From NCBI RefSeq assembly GCF_050749885.1, contig NZ_JBOIUB010000010.1, positions 1 to 64,000 of the forward strand: a stretch of 64,000 bases of DNA. The letters are read 5' to 3'. A model generated the notes under the pieces. That model saw nothing but the letters and a program-made list of their open reading frames with translations. It was not told the DNA's origin and searched no databases. The stretch comes from Zooshikella sp050749885. GTDB lineage: Bacteria; Pseudomonadota; Gammaproteobacteria; Pseudomonadales; Zooshikellaceae. Both the position numbers and the translations under genes were made by a program. This document shows, piece by piece, positions 48,201 to 56,424 of the stretch (position 1 is its first letter; each line of letters opens with the position of its first letter).

Positions 48201-48729
48201 CACTATTGCCTGTTCCAGGGATACTAACACTTGTTTCACCTGCTTTTAACCTCTTCCATAGTGTATTGACTGAAGCAAAAGTATCTGCCGCGTTGGCTTT
48301 AAATGTGAGTAAATCTGTGTAGGTTAAGTCTGTCCGCTGTATCGATTGTTGTAAGTCGGGGGGGGAAGCACTGTCTACTGTGGTTGATTGAGCAACTTGC
48401 CAGTAGAGGCTTTGATCATCCAATTGAAATCGATGAATATTATTTTCTTTGTCGAGTGCGAAAATTGATCCTGTATCTGTGGCAATAATCTGGGAAAATG
48501 TATAACTGGATTCTTGTAATATAGTATGTAGAAAAGATAGATCTGCAGGATGTTTTCGTTGACCTTCATGATAATTGACTACGTGAACTTTACCATATTC
48601 GTCAAGCATCCATGTGGTGGTGTACTTTTCACTGGCTAGTTGTTGAATGGAAGTAATCTCAGCATTTATTTTTAGATCAGCTGGAACAACAAAACTATCA
48701 GGATGAATGCTTTTTGCAGACCACATCAT
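42238..48729 (-). CDS. Giant RTX toxin with TcdA/TcdB-like translocation region
   Basis: 2163 residues. Large N-terminal part of unknown fold with WMLDEYGKVHVV-like beta segments and long helices; no glycosyltransferase or caspase-like protease domain that I recognise. About residues 1185-1275 are strongly hydrophobic (SFVGAGLSAWSAVDSF, VTAAAGPIGAAIGLAIGIAQGIY), as in the TcdA/TcdB pore-forming region. RTX nonapeptides follow in separate blocks: GGDGEDT (~1451), FEGDDKLEGMAGDDTLAGG (~1520-1547), GGSGFDRIFGGAGDDIL (~1846-1866) and LGDGNDRV (~2016). The Met at 48729 has AAAGGT upstream. Probably secreted by a type I system that is not encoded here, and calcium-folded outside the cell. Confidence 0.82.
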   Translation of the reverse strand: MMWSAKSIHPDSFVVPADLKINAEITSIQQLASEKYTTTWMLDEYGKVHVVNYHEGQRKHPADLSFLHTILQESSYTFSQIIATDTGSIFALDKENNIHRFQLDDQSLYWQVAQSTTVDSASPPDLQQSIQRTDLTYTDLLTFKANAADTFASVNTLWKRLKAGETSVSIPGTGNSVDITNNVLTGPAPFPNNAAKNLATPLINYFKAHLINIDPSKPWSAHSFPRPIKTLSYFLQHKLTGRKGLTNLYLATKTLYANLANKSHSTINVNINTLLNQLSSDDRPNNHRLNDTHVAEAKDFLSSLYQHSEQQLTRLEKKLGILTEAGTLNSNYKANKTAHITAALNPNVTSENLTHLWNNYWSTFTDQDSDNSITDVKRIAQLLVEKETFLKTPSAKNNFMRRDQYDNVGLINADISLDLSTHQQVIALLRDVQLRKISTADFSSRLESIKDNYTNNPIKKVADLGFSNFDRLEAAYDSFKYFSKVLNKSHHAVNVAAGTSLETTDSKNTIEKLHKIVKELSSGESVSLTRDYGFGLGTRLVVKGVPDYLDPIPVMSSGMDRSYQLIISRSDDGYNVIVGRDGTIPLFLGYTRGMSHELNGEANDSTATEGSDWQTKLKLPGVYGKFLFRAKFNNETNLELTEKEFDQFYKLLTQKDANPLDLMTFAQKVEFKRGRKLAFDADIGAGTDLNVDNKSLLPVDSISQMLRFRGRARIMVNVLSATKEWSSTTTSTGENSHSHSNNSLNIANKAKAEVGIGTVIRGGPEPDPVGGGGMSKTDIALEAGIDNKSGKKYDWSFVKADSVEIEKWSVTATNLLTHHRNQLNNSLKNHLILLENIYSNDEVSILIPKLQQNINQLLESDNISTEFRSQLNELNLLIQQQSLAEKGYSQLSKVSYSKTYSNLNRIDQPTFWRQLFPNSESHVHNLQQLINDDAKFRVIVAALQASEGTELKIKLSLTDEARLKLQDLLLNNESHMSENFGDELTTIISQESNYRIQSMEVAATTQNETSFDVFVGAKYKSTASFGIKRQLGKVAFNYQNGVLTGYQLSGDLNELTATNLTHAVNKLNNKRHIADPKLLSDLTESLQQTRTDPDTPSHQKLMKSARTIGKFNMGLQLAQLPGAIYQIQDAINRGDVKNAVKGGLATGFDTLDLSLDLIANSRHMQHLSQRLASSAGKAGAFTSFVGAGLSAWSAVDSFNEASRTTGQARVDAIVNGSLAIASSLVAIATGLASLVTAAAGPIGAAIGLAIGIAQGIYNAVRVTQQLREAGISEGDLWRAGAAIFFGFPVPEDIQNKAVRNQVFKAYQDQMAKQFEQLSRSGIDKLVYSEGHVETSYGKYMTQADRHDYHNLSNAEYQEYLRHVPNNNEGLVFGHDPKPALVMEKPNLTSNGTTLFMLGKGYDAANGDLNRKNIFQINGWGRKHLTGGNQSDLFEFNGWRHGEGNADNGQSTFYGGDGEDTISFRSYFSHRPSRYNHGVTIDLVKGSGDTPATYNFLVSQIEHVLGSEKNDQIKGNNLNNALTGFEGDDKLEGMAGDDTLAGGKGTNQLNGGQGHDSYLIQADDFDSIEHSNLINNYDNHYQKNWQELYDDYYASGMRLREQGISYLDDESLDTLATQSRWHADRQIKNPNTSLPANPAEDFLITNIYNLELVQHDKNLVIQAQQQSLRWQQLWQQLQRVKNQNSEQTDYFTEWQKLLTQRFPAMNINQQLLTSIEQAIEHPAVIAGLHPQLSPIKAQLEDTTQYQAIATVENYYEGRAWQHLSLMDLQGNHYYFSALETNEPLTINQVQLSDHQELKGYSVNLRTGLVEQQLNSGTQVTSLLSNHISLVQGSKADDEIRGNEQDNWLMGGSGFDRIFGGAGDDILNAGEQGGRLIGGNGRDLYQVDGNQQQVFINNKADDGLTDILELTSGSQALSTSLTNKHLKLQYQNTQVLLREWRLNGENQHLVVKVTDSKQASFGSHYFQINNEGTLQLNYLQLHTANVDYAVDLTTQQLKWNDNHQTFSSSMGTLADQIFITLGDGNDRVIVDQQLTHLTLGNGRDTVELNDQSTVVVIDNLATDHQQDTVAWHSLQQDQLEGYLVNDDLVLLNQSKQQTLIVKDWADNEDNQHITITTQNGNTLGSRQLEQLVQSMSHMSDESSAHDTLTNIYNRLNTDNILTAHT

Positions 48730-49654
48730 AATTGACCTTTAAGTGTATATAGTAAGTATAAATAGGCAATATACAGGGGATCCTGAAAATGAAATTTTTT
48801 CATATTTAAAGTCAAGATAACAATGTTCGAATGTATTTGTACTATAAATTAATAGCGATTATTTTAGTGTGATTGTCTTGCTTTTATGAAAAAATATGAC
48901 TGCTTAGATACCCAATATTTTAAATTTTTAGATGCTATTAATGATGTATTAATAATTTGATTTTTTTTGGTTGAAATGTATCGGTTTGTAATTAATTGAT
49001 GTAACGAAAATAATATTGTCTTCCTGATTGAATGGTCTGTTTTTACTAGTAATTAACAGCATAGTTATATTCGCATTAATTAAATTAGGTGTGTGTTGTC
49101 TTGAGTGACATTGCTGACGTTACTTTAATAACTTGCTTCATTAAGTGATTAGCTTCATCTCATATATATAGAGTGATCTATTTGTAAAACCAAAGCTATA
49201 AAAAAAATAGTAGAATTTCAATACTTTTTAGTCATGATTCGACGTATTAATTTTAACACGTACCAAGGTGTTAATTAGTAGGGGCTTAATTAAGGTGGTA
49301 GCTATCTTTAAATAATTTTAAATAAGATGATTAATTTGTAATTAAAAAATGAGTTCAAAACTGGTAGATGAAAATATAGTTAGAGCTTCTTTGTTTGTCT
49401 TAAATGATTTTATGTTACATATAAAGTGTGTATATGGGGAACCGCTGTACTTATATGTATAGAAAATAAATGTAAATTATTTACGTGGAAAGTGATGTGC
49501 AAATTAGTTTATCGACAGTCTTAATATTAATACTGCACTTTTTTCTGAGAGAGTATGAGGGAAATTTTGTATGATCGGCTTGTCAAGGTAGGGAAGCAGT
49601 GGCTATACCCATTGCAGATGGTGCAATAGGCATAGCAATAACAAAGGTTAACTG
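48730..49654. other. Intergenic region, 925 bp, upstream of the RTX toxin
   Basis: Extremely AT-rich, without a coding frame. It should hold the toxin promoter. A 7-bp hairpin (ttaacac-gtaccaag-gtgttaa, 49253-49274) is the only clear structure. Near 49604-49640, just past the slyD stop, a broken hairpin (attgca-gatgg-tgcaat with outer pairs) may end slyD. The AT-richness is what one expects of an H-NS-silenced toxin promoter, but that is inference. Confidence 0.4.
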
Positions 49655-50125
49655 TTAATGGGCGTGACCATGTTCAAGCTCTTCGTCAGCCGCTTCACGT
49701 ACGTGAGTGATTTCAACTTCGAAATGAAGCGTTTCACCTGCTAAAGGATGATTGGCATCAATTGTAACATCATCGCCATCAACGTCTACAACACGGATGA
49801 CCTGCACGTGACCATCTGGAGATTGAGCTTGAAATTGCATGCCTGACTGAATATCTTCAACGCCTTCAAAAAGTTCTTTGGAAACTGTCTGGACTAAGTC
49901 AGGGTGCTTTTCACCATATCCTTCTTCGGGAGCCACAGTTACTTTAAGCTGATCACCTGTTGTTTTACCTACAAGGGCGCTTTCCAGGCCTGGGATAATG
50001 TTACCTGCACCATGGAGGTAAGTCATAGGCGCATCTTGCTCAGAGCGGTCTAGTACGTCACCTTCAGCATTGGTAAGGGTGTAATGGAAGCTAACAACAG
50101 TGTTTTTTTCAATCAGTAATGACAT
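49655..50125 (-). CDS. slyD: FKBP-type peptidyl-prolyl isomerase SlyD
   Basis: 156 residues. FKBP fold split by the insert-in-flap domain: MTYLHGAGNIIPGLE, then PEEGYGEKHPDLVQTV to NHPLAGETLHFEVEI. The C-terminus ends in the short HGHAH, a remnant of the His-rich nickel tail of E. coli SlyD. It is a cytosolic foldase and chaperone, with a metal role in hydrogenase maturation in some species. Confidence 0.93.
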   Translation of the reverse strand: MSLLIEKNTVVSFHYTLTNAEGDVLDRSEQDAPMTYLHGAGNIIPGLESALVGKTTGDQLKVTVAPEEGYGEKHPDLVQTVSKELFEGVEDIQSGMQFQAQSPDGHVQVIRVVDVDGDDVTIDANHPLAGETLHFEVEITHVREAADEELEHGHAH

Positions 50126-50902
50126 AAGTAAGCTTTTAGTTTAGTTGGTTAAACATTACCCAGTAAAGTGGAAACGATACTAGATCTGACTCATTTCTTT
50201 GGTGGACCGTTTATCGTGGGTAAAACACCAAAGCTTTATGACTATTGACCCACTATACACAAGTATAGTGACTGAGATGGAACCTGAGATGGTATTGTTA
50301 TTACTCTCTATATTCTATAGCAGATAATGCCATCACAATAAAATAAAAGTGATAGCTGGGCCTCTCAGGCTATCTTCTATCTGAATAAAGTAAGGCTATG
50401 AAACCACCAACACAAGCACCTAGCCAGAGTTTCTGAAGGTGTTCAAACCATCAGAGCTGGCAAGCATAACATAGGTTAAATGGGGATTTGCACTACTTTT
50501 TCTCAAACTTGATAGGTGTTATCAGGGTCAGATTTTCATTTTCTACAGGGTTTTCTGGAATTTGCTTTGGTAAGACATTTTCAATTTGTGTTTAATGTTG
50601 TGGTTGACAGAGAGTTTTAGGTTGCTTACTGGATTTGCTGCCTCATACTGCAGGCAATGTATTGCTTGACCTTCTCCTAAAAAATACATCAGTATAAGTA
50701 TAAATATGGATGGTTCTACCGCATGCAGTAGCGTTATTTTTTATACTCAAAAAAGCATCGTTCGGGCGTTGTCAAATATGTCAAGACGAGCGATTGCAAT
50801 AGTGGTTGCAACGTTCGATGAGCGTGGTTATTGCATGATTCTATCAACGTTGGATCAGGCAACACCTGAAAGTAAGTAGCACTTTAAGAAAAAGGAGTTC
50901 TA
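50126..50902. other. Intergenic region, 777 bp
   Basis: No gene-like frame. A 7-bp perfect hairpin (cactata-cacaag-tatagtg, 50251-50270) lies about 130 bases upstream of slyD. The 3' half, with ribosome site AAAAAGGAG just before 50903, belongs to the SDR gene. Nothing else recognised. Confidence 0.4.
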
Positions 50903-51664
50903 ATGAGCCAGTTTAGTAATCAAGTGGTTGTTGTTACAGGAGGTACGAAGGGGATTGGTAAGGGAATTGTCGACTATTTTGCTGTTAAAAATGCTAATGT
51001 GGTTTTTGTCGGTCGAGATCAGGAGCAAGGTGCGCAGCTGGTTGAGCATTATAAAAAACAGGATAAACACGTTGTATTTTTTCAAGGTGATTTAACGGAC
51101 AAGCAAAGTCAACAAGAGTTAGTCGCTTTTATCAGCAATACTTATGGCAAGCTTGATGTTTTGTGTTGTAGTGCAGGTATTTACCCTAGTACGACGATGG
51201 ATAAAATAACGGAGTCAGAGTGGGATGCTGTCTTAAATATCAATCTGAAAAGTGTTTTCTTTACCATTAAGGGGTTTTTACCTCTTATGAAACAGCAAAA
51301 CTATGGAAGAGTGGTATTAATGTCATCCATTACGGGTCCTTTTACCGGGTATCCAGGTTGGACTCACTATGGTGCTAGTAAGGCTGCAATGCTAGGTTTT
51401 ATGAGAAGTGCAGCCTTAGAGTTAGTATCACATAATGTGACGATTAATGCGGTGTTACCCGGAAATATTCTTACAGAGTCGCTTTTGGAGCAGGGAGACG
51501 ATTATATCAATGCGGTAGCTCAAGCCATTCCTACCGGTAAACTTGGCACACCTTATGATATTGCGCGTGCGGTTGCTTTTTTTGCCAGTCAGGATGCCAG
51601 TTTTATTACCGGCCAGACACTGGTCGTTGATGGTGGACAGCTGTTACCTGAGGGTGCCTTGTAA
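50903..51664 (+). CDS. Short-chain dehydrogenase/reductase
   Basis: 253 residues, a classical SDR: TGGTKGIGKG (cofactor loop), CCSAGIY (the NAG site in variant form), catalytic Ser in LMSSITG and Tyr/Lys in HYGASKAA, and the C-terminal SFITGQTLVVDGG typical of FabG-like members. Asn-type tail INLKSVFF is present. Oxidoreductase using NAD(P)H; the substrate is not predictable. Stand-alone gene with good Shine-Dalgarno. Confidence 0.92.
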   Translation: MSQFSNQVVVVTGGTKGIGKGIVDYFAVKNANVVFVGRDQEQGAQLVEHYKKQDKHVVFFQGDLTDKQSQQELVAFISNTYGKLDVLCCSAGIYPSTTMDKITESEWDAVLNINLKSVFFTIKGFLPLMKQQNYGRVVLMSSITGPFTGYPGWTHYGASKAAMLGFMRSAALELVSHNVTINAVLPGNILTESLLEQGDDYINAVAQAIPTGKLGTPYDIARAVAFFASQDASFITGQTLVVDGGQLLPEGAL

Positions 51665-51708
51665 GCTTACTGTTGTACCCATTTAGGCCCTCTTGTGCAT
51701 ATATTAAT

Positions 51709-51722
51709 CCCCCGCAAGGGGG
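51709..51722. other. GC-rich tetraloop hairpin after the SDR gene
   Basis: CCCCC-GCAA-GGGGG, about 45 bases after the SDR stop. It lacks a T-run, so it is a weak candidate for a terminator or mRNA 3' stabiliser. Confidence 0.4.
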
Positions 51723-51762
51723 CATAAATGTGTTCCTTCCAAATAAAGTCTAGAATTAAGTC

Positions 51763-51907
51763 AAGGGCACCTCTAAAAATGCACTTTTTCGTGAAAGTTG
51801 TGTCAGCGCTGTACTCGGATCCTCATGTATGCCTTATACACTGTGGTCCTCCGTGCCGTGTTTCCTTGCTCTCACAAAAAAAATACTATTTTTAGAGGTA
51901 CCTTCAA
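51763..51907. mobile_element. MITE-like element with terminal inverted repeats
   Basis: About 145 bp bounded by arms aagggcacctctaaaaat (51763-51780) and atttttagaggtacctt (51888-51904), which are inverted copies of one another with one mismatch region. The interior has no gene. A shorter relative lies at 61051-61090 and a half copy at 60012-60029. It ends about 37 bases before the SBP gene at 51944. Probably a non-autonomous IS derivative. Confidence 0.6.
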
Positions 51908-51943
51908 GTTAAATAAAATATTCTTGTATGATTATTTGTTTAA

Positions 51944-52702
51944 ATGATTAAATTCATTAGTATATTTTTTTTTATTGCCTATTCAATCTCGGCTATTACC
52001 TGTCCTTTACAGGATATTACCTTTATTACTGAAGAATACCCGCCACATAGCTATATAGAAAATAATGTGCTGCAAGGCATAGTTGTTGATATTTTAATTG
52101 CAGCCTCAACCTCAGTGAAATGCAAAGTAGAACGCACCGCGATTAGAGTTTTACCCTGGGCCAGGGGGTATAAGCGTGTTTTGTCTGAAAGCAATGTTGT
52201 GCTTTTTGGAATGAGTAGAACAGTAGAGCGAGAAAAGCTATTTACTTGGGTGGGACCTATTATGGAGGTAAATAATAGTTTAATTGCACGTAAAGATAGT
52301 AAAATAAAAGTAACTACCGTCGCAGATTTACATAACTTACGCATTGGTGCAGTACGTGATGATATTGGCGAAAGAGTGATAGTTAATTTGGGAATACCAA
52401 AATCAGGTATTTACTTTTCAAGCTATCCTCAAAATCTTGCTAAAATGCTTGCACAAGGACGTATTCACGCGTGGTCTTATGACGATATTGTTGGTTACTG
52501 GATGTTAGATAATTTAGGTTATAACTCGAAAGATTTTGAAGTTGTTTATGTGGTTTCTAAAACAAAAACCCACTTTGCTTTTAACAAAAAATCAAATCCA
52601 GATGCCGTTAAGTTATTACAAAAAGGCGTAGATATTATTAAAGGTAAACCCAAAGACGGCTTTTACTCGCCGCTCGATATTATCATCAAGAAATACCTGT
52701 AG
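51944..52702 (+). CDS. Periplasmic solute-binding protein (SBP_bac_3), paralogue 1
   Basis: 252 residues with a signal peptide of ~17 residues (MIKFISIFFFIAYSISA). The family order is clear: ITFITEEYPPHSYIENN at the start, LPWARGYKRVL, LFGMSRTVEREKLFTWVGP and VADLHNLRIGAVRDD. Such proteins bind polar amino acids or related solutes and pass them to an ABC permease, but no permease is nearby. It lies directly after a MITE-like element and 10 bases before paralogue 2, so the two are co-transcribed. The ligand is unknown. Confidence 0.85.
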   Translation: MIKFISIFFFIAYSISAITCPLQDITFITEEYPPHSYIENNVLQGIVVDILIAASTSVKCKVERTAIRVLPWARGYKRVLSESNVVLFGMSRTVEREKLFTWVGPIMEVNNSLIARKDSKIKVTTVADLHNLRIGAVRDDIGERVIVNLGIPKSGIYFSSYPQNLAKMLAQGRIHAWSYDDIVGYWMLDNLGYNSKDFEVVYVVSKTKTHFAFNKKSNPDAVKLLQKGVDIIKGKPKDGFYSPLDIIIKKYL

Positions 52703-52712
52703 GGCGGTTAAG

Positions 52713-53543
52713 ATGAATGATGGATTTTTTAACATTAGATGGTTAATACTCGCGATAGGTTTAATCGGCTCATTATGGGTATCAGCCAATTGCATCAAGA
52801 AAGAATTTATCATGGGCTGGGATGAACACTCCGAGCCACTGATGTATTACGATGTAAATGAGGGAGTCACAGGGCTAGATATTAAATTTGTAAAAGAAGT
52901 ATTTCGTCAAGCTAAGTGTCAATTAACCTTTAAGTCGCGACCTTGGAATCGTGTTTTATATGAAATTAAACAGGGATCTATTGACCTGACAGCTGCGTCA
53001 TCCTGGGTTACAGAGCGTAGCCAGTATGCCTATTACTCTGAAGAATATCGTTGGGAGCAGATGCGAATTGCGGTCAGAAAAGGTGAAGTTCGTCGGTGGC
53101 CGCTGAATCACCTAAGTGATATTGCAAGTTTGGATATGCGTTTAACGGGGTTACTTGGCGCCTGGTATGGTTCTGAGTTTGCCTTGTTAGATAATAACCC
53201 TAAGTATAAGCACTTGCTCACTCTTGATCCTGATATGGATAAACACCTTGCCCGATTGGTTAATCGCCGGACAGATGGTGTTGTCAATGATGTGATATTT
53301 CTTAAGCACCATATGAAAAAAACAGGGGTTGCAGATTTAGTGGATATTCATCCTTATAAAGTACATGACAATCCTCTTTTTATTATTTTTAGTCGAGCGA
53401 GCGTACCTGCTGCTGATGTGGAATATTTGAATAAGATAATTCAACAGGCCAAGCAAATGGACTTTTACCATGCGCTATATGACCAATATACTGTGCCTGG
53501 GACCCGCAAAGTTACTCAAGAGCAGGCCCCATTGGAGCATTAA
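52713..53543 (+). CDS. Periplasmic solute-binding protein (SBP_bac_3), paralogue 2
   Basis: 276 residues with a hydrophobic N-terminal segment (LILAIGLIGSLWVSANC) that may be a signal or a lipobox-like end. The motifs are shared with paralogue 1: MGWDEHSEPLMYYDVN, SRPWNRVLYEIKQGSIDLTAASSWV and YSEEYRWEQM. It ends in a long C-terminal helix without a cell-wall or membrane anchor. The stop overlaps the convergent carbonic anhydrase gene by 4 bases. Orphan binding protein; ligand unknown. Confidence 0.83.
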   Translation: MNDGFFNIRWLILAIGLIGSLWVSANCIKKEFIMGWDEHSEPLMYYDVNEGVTGLDIKFVKEVFRQAKCQLTFKSRPWNRVLYEIKQGSIDLTAASSWVTERSQYAYYSEEYRWEQMRIAVRKGEVRRWPLNHLSDIASLDMRLTGLLGAWYGSEFALLDNNPKYKHLLTLDPDMDKHLARLVNRRTDGVVNDVIFLKHHMKKTGVADLVDIHPYKVHDNPLFIIFSRASVPAADVEYLNKIIQQAKQMDFYHALYDQYTVPGTRKVTQEQAPLEH

Positions 53544-54199
53544 CACTTCGTTTCTGATTGATAGCAATTTTCAATTGCGCTGCTGTATTCTTGCTCTAAC
53601 TCGTTTTCCTGAGTAACACATACCGATAAATCAGTTATCAGTCCTGTGTGAAGACTATAAATCCATCCGTGAATAGAGAGTGTTTGGTCTCGTTGCCAGG
53701 CTTTTTGTATGACTGGGGTACGACAAAGGTTGTAAACCTGTTCAATGACATTGAGTTCATAAAGCTTGGCAAGCTGATCCTCTTTACTAAATGTCATCAG
53801 CTTAGCTTGGTGCTTCAAGTTAATGTCTCGAATATGTGCAAGCCAGTAAGCCACCAAGCCATTCTGTACATTATCATAGGCTGCTTGTACGCCCCCACAC
53901 CCATAATGCCCGCAAATAATGATGTGCTTAATCTTTAAAATGTTGACTGCATACTCCACAACAGATAAACAGTTAAGATCACTTTGGATGACCTGGTTGG
54001 CGATATTTCGGTGAACAAACAGTTGGCCAGGTTCCATATCAACTATCTGATTGGCTGGTACTCGGCTATCAGAGCAGCCAATCCACAGTATTTCTGGCGA
54101 TTGCTGGGCTGATAAGTTGGCGAAAAAATTAGGGCTTTCTTGAGTAACCCGGGCCGCCCATGCTTGGTTCTTATCAAATAAGGGTTTTAAGGTTTTCAT
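53540..54199 (-). CDS. can: Beta-carbonic anhydrase
   Basis: 219 residues from MKTLKPLFDKN at 54199; an earlier in-frame ATG at 54229 is less likely. The zinc ligands are visible in GCSDSRVP and CGHYGCGG; the fold-closing LVAYWLAHIRDIN follows. It interconverts CO2 and bicarbonate in the cytosol, feeding carboxylases. Single gene. Confidence 0.94.
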   Translation of the reverse strand: MKTLKPLFDKNQAWAARVTQESPNFFANLSAQQSPEILWIGCSDSRVPANQIVDMEPGQLFVHRNIANQVIQSDLNCLSVVEYAVNILKIKHIIICGHYGCGGVQAAYDNVQNGLVAYWLAHIRDINLKHQAKLMTFSKEDQLAKLYELNVIEQVYNLCRTPVIQKAWQRDQTLSIHGWIYSLHTGLITDLSVCVTQENELEQEYSSAIENCYQSETKC

Positions 54200-54746
54200 A
54201 CATATCCGACTTTGTTGCAAGGAAAGCAAAGTGCATTACATTTGCTTATTGCTTTTGGGTTGACCAGTGTACCTTGGACGAGTGAGGTAGTACCTGAATT
54301 TAACCTGTACGGGCTAAAGTGAACGCTTTGTTATTCGCATACTCGTGTTCTAGGCCTTTACCTCTGAGGTGGTGATTAATGAGAGAGCCCATAGTGACTG
54401 GTTAAATGTATAAAACTTGTGAAGTCATAACCCTACTTGTTATGGGTTTACTTAGCCTTTAGTAAAGGTGATTACTGAGGCTACACAACTTAAGTGGTTA
54501 TGACGTTCGAAAGACGAGTCAGTTTTTATCAAAAACCTAGTCATGTATCAAGAAATTGCCTCGAATCAAAGACAACATCCACCAACATGTTTCATAAAGT
54601 GGACAGGCATTTAAAATGGGTGTTTAAGATGTTGATCCAACCATCACTAAAACACGTTTAATATGATGGGTGAAATGGGAAGTAAGTTTATACCCTTTGT
54701 CTTAAGGGTATAAACGGGTCAAGTACTTACTTGTGGTATGCAGTGG
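54200..54746. other. Intergenic region, 547 bp
   Basis: Between can and the DUF2059 gene, both on the minus strand. It holds the can promoter. No gene, repeat or hairpin of note was recognised. Confidence 0.4.
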
Positions 54747-55247
54747 CTATTTCTTTTCTGCATTTAATGATTTGATGAGATCCATTGATATTTTTTGAAT
54801 TTGAGGGGTTAGCTTTTTGGCCCGTTCTTGTGCTATCTGCATCGATTCTTTAGAAATTGTTGGCATGATACTAATTGTTTTCTGCCCAACAGGTGTTTGG
54901 TAAAACTTGGTCATTTCTTTTAATTCGTTTTCATTGTAGTGCTTCATATAAATGTTAACGAAGTCTTTTTTGATTGCACTCCAAGTGAGCTCTGTTTGAA
55001 GAATGGATGTGATTTGAGCAACATGTTTTTCAACTTTTGCTTTGGTTGCTGGATCTTTAGCATATTGTGTCAGCTGAGATGTGAACATCGTTTTGTATTG
55101 GCTGAAAAGAGGTTCATACATGTTTTCTACTTTCATTACTGTCAGTAACGTTTCTGCTGCGGCTTGATGGCTTGCAGTATCAGCGTTTGCAGGAACTTGG
55201 ACGCAGAGTACAGTCGCTAACAGGGTAAGCTTTAACGCATTTTTCAT
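54747..55247 (-). CDS. DUF2059 periplasmic protein
   Basis: 166 residues from the ATG at 55247 with AAAAGGT upstream; the annotated extension to 55310 is unlikely. Signal peptide MKNALKLTLLATVLCVQVPANA. The DUF2059 region is helical, with NENELKEMTKFYQTPVGQKTI and a C-terminal amphipathic helix. Function unknown in general. Upstream lies a perfect 17-bp hairpin. Confidence 0.85.
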   Translation of the reverse strand: MKNALKLTLLATVLCVQVPANADTASHQAAAETLLTVMKVENMYEPLFSQYKTMFTSQLTQYAKDPATKAKVEKHVAQITSILQTELTWSAIKKDFVNIYMKHYNENELKEMTKFYQTPVGQKTISIMPTISKESMQIAQERAKKLTPQIQKISMDLIKSLNAEKK

Positions 55248-55680
55248 TATTGACCTTTTGAGTAAGTTTAACGTGATATCAGAAGCATCCCCTACATCAG
55301 CAATGAACAAAAAGTTTTACCGTTGTGATGGGGCTTATGTGTTCTAGGGTTAGTCACTTCCTCATCCCTGGGGTTTCGCGGAGATTTTAAAAGTATGATA
55401 TAACTCATACTTTTAAAATCTGATTATATCAACGTGCTTAGTTTGTATAACTATGTTGTGCAGCGATAAAGAGTAGCTATTTAGACATACTGTTGCTGAA
55501 GGAGTACACGGTAAGTACCGTTTTACAGTCAATGCAAGAGAGAGCAGAAAAGTGGTGGATAACAATAGGTTAGTAGGAACTATTTACGTTTTTATGAGCC
55601 CAACAGCTCTCAGGTGAACCAGATAAATAGCTCGGTTTAGAGTATTTCTTGTCAACTTCAGACCTAACAGTTCAAGACAT
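55248..55680. other. Intergenic region, 433 bp, divergent DUF2059/mtgA
   Basis: It contains the perfect 17-bp inverted repeat at 55382-55421, listed separately. Otherwise it holds only the divergent promoters of DUF2059 and mtgA. A minus-strand frame of 67 codons at 55584-55787 overlaps the mtgA start and looks non-coding. Confidence 0.4.
55382..55421. other. Perfect 17-bp inverted repeat with 6-base loop
   Basis: Arms agattttaaaagtatga and tcatacttttaaaatct separated by tataac. It lies between two divergent genes, so it is not at the 3' end of either. The arms contain T-runs on both strands. Candidate operator, or terminator of an unseen small RNA. Confidence 0.6.
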
Positions 55681-56424
55681 ATGGCGACTAAAAACGCTCG
55701 GCATAAACGTAAAAAACAAAACTTAATGATGCGTGTAACGCATTTTATGAAGCGTTTAATGCTAATCTGGGTTTTCTTTTCGGTCATGCTTGTTCTGCTT
55801 TTTCGTTGGTTACCGCTACCAACAACATCTTTTATGTTGCAGCAACGGTTATCTGCAGATACTTCTTGTTCATCTATTCGCTATCAGTGGACCCCTTGGT
55901 CTCAAACGTCTAAGCAACTTGCAATAGCGGTAATAGCGGCAGAAGATCAAAAGTTCGCAACGCATTGGGGATTAGATTTTTCTGCGTTGAAAAGTGCCCT
56001 ACAGACACGCTTAAAGACTGGAAAAATACGTGGTGGTAGCACTATATCACAGCAAGTTGCAAAAAATGTCTTTCTTTGGCCTGCTAAAAACATATTTAGA
56101 AAGGCCTTGGAAGTTTATTTTACAGTTTTAATTGAGCTGTTTTGGTCTAAACAGCGTATTTTAGAAGTTTATTTAAATGTGGCACAGTTTGGTGAATGTA
56201 CCTTTGGTGTAGAACAAGCCGCACAACAGTATTATCGTATTAACGCCAGTGAACTCAATGGTTGGCAGGCTGCAAGATTAGCAGCGGTATTACCAAACCC
56301 TGTTATTTATCGAGTCGATCGGCCATCAAACTATGTTGTTAAACGCAGTAACTGGATTAGACGGCAAGTTAAGCAGTTGGGTGGATTTAATTATTTGTCG
56401 CAGTTTGTACCTAAGGGTAAATAA
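55681..56424 (+). CDS. mtgA: Monofunctional peptidoglycan transglycosylase MtgA
   Basis: 247 residues. One membrane helix (LIWVFFSVMLVLLFRW, about 27-45), then GT51: the AAEDQKFATHWGLDF motif with catalytic Glu, GGSTISQQVAKN, KRILEVYLNVAQFG-like SKQRILEVYLNVA and GVEQAAQQYY. It polymerises glycan strands from lipid II outside the inner membrane. The ATG at 55681 or MMRVTHFMKR further in may be the real start. Confidence 0.92.
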   Translation: MATKNARHKRKKQNLMMRVTHFMKRLMLIWVFFSVMLVLLFRWLPLPTTSFMLQQRLSADTSCSSIRYQWTPWSQTSKQLAIAVIAAEDQKFATHWGLDFSALKSALQTRLKTGKIRGGSTISQQVAKNVFLWPAKNIFRKALEVYFTVLIELFWSKQRILEVYLNVAQFGECTFGVEQAAQQYYRINASELNGWQAARLAAVLPNPVIYRVDRPSNYVVKRSNWIRRQVKQLGGFNYLSQFVPKGK

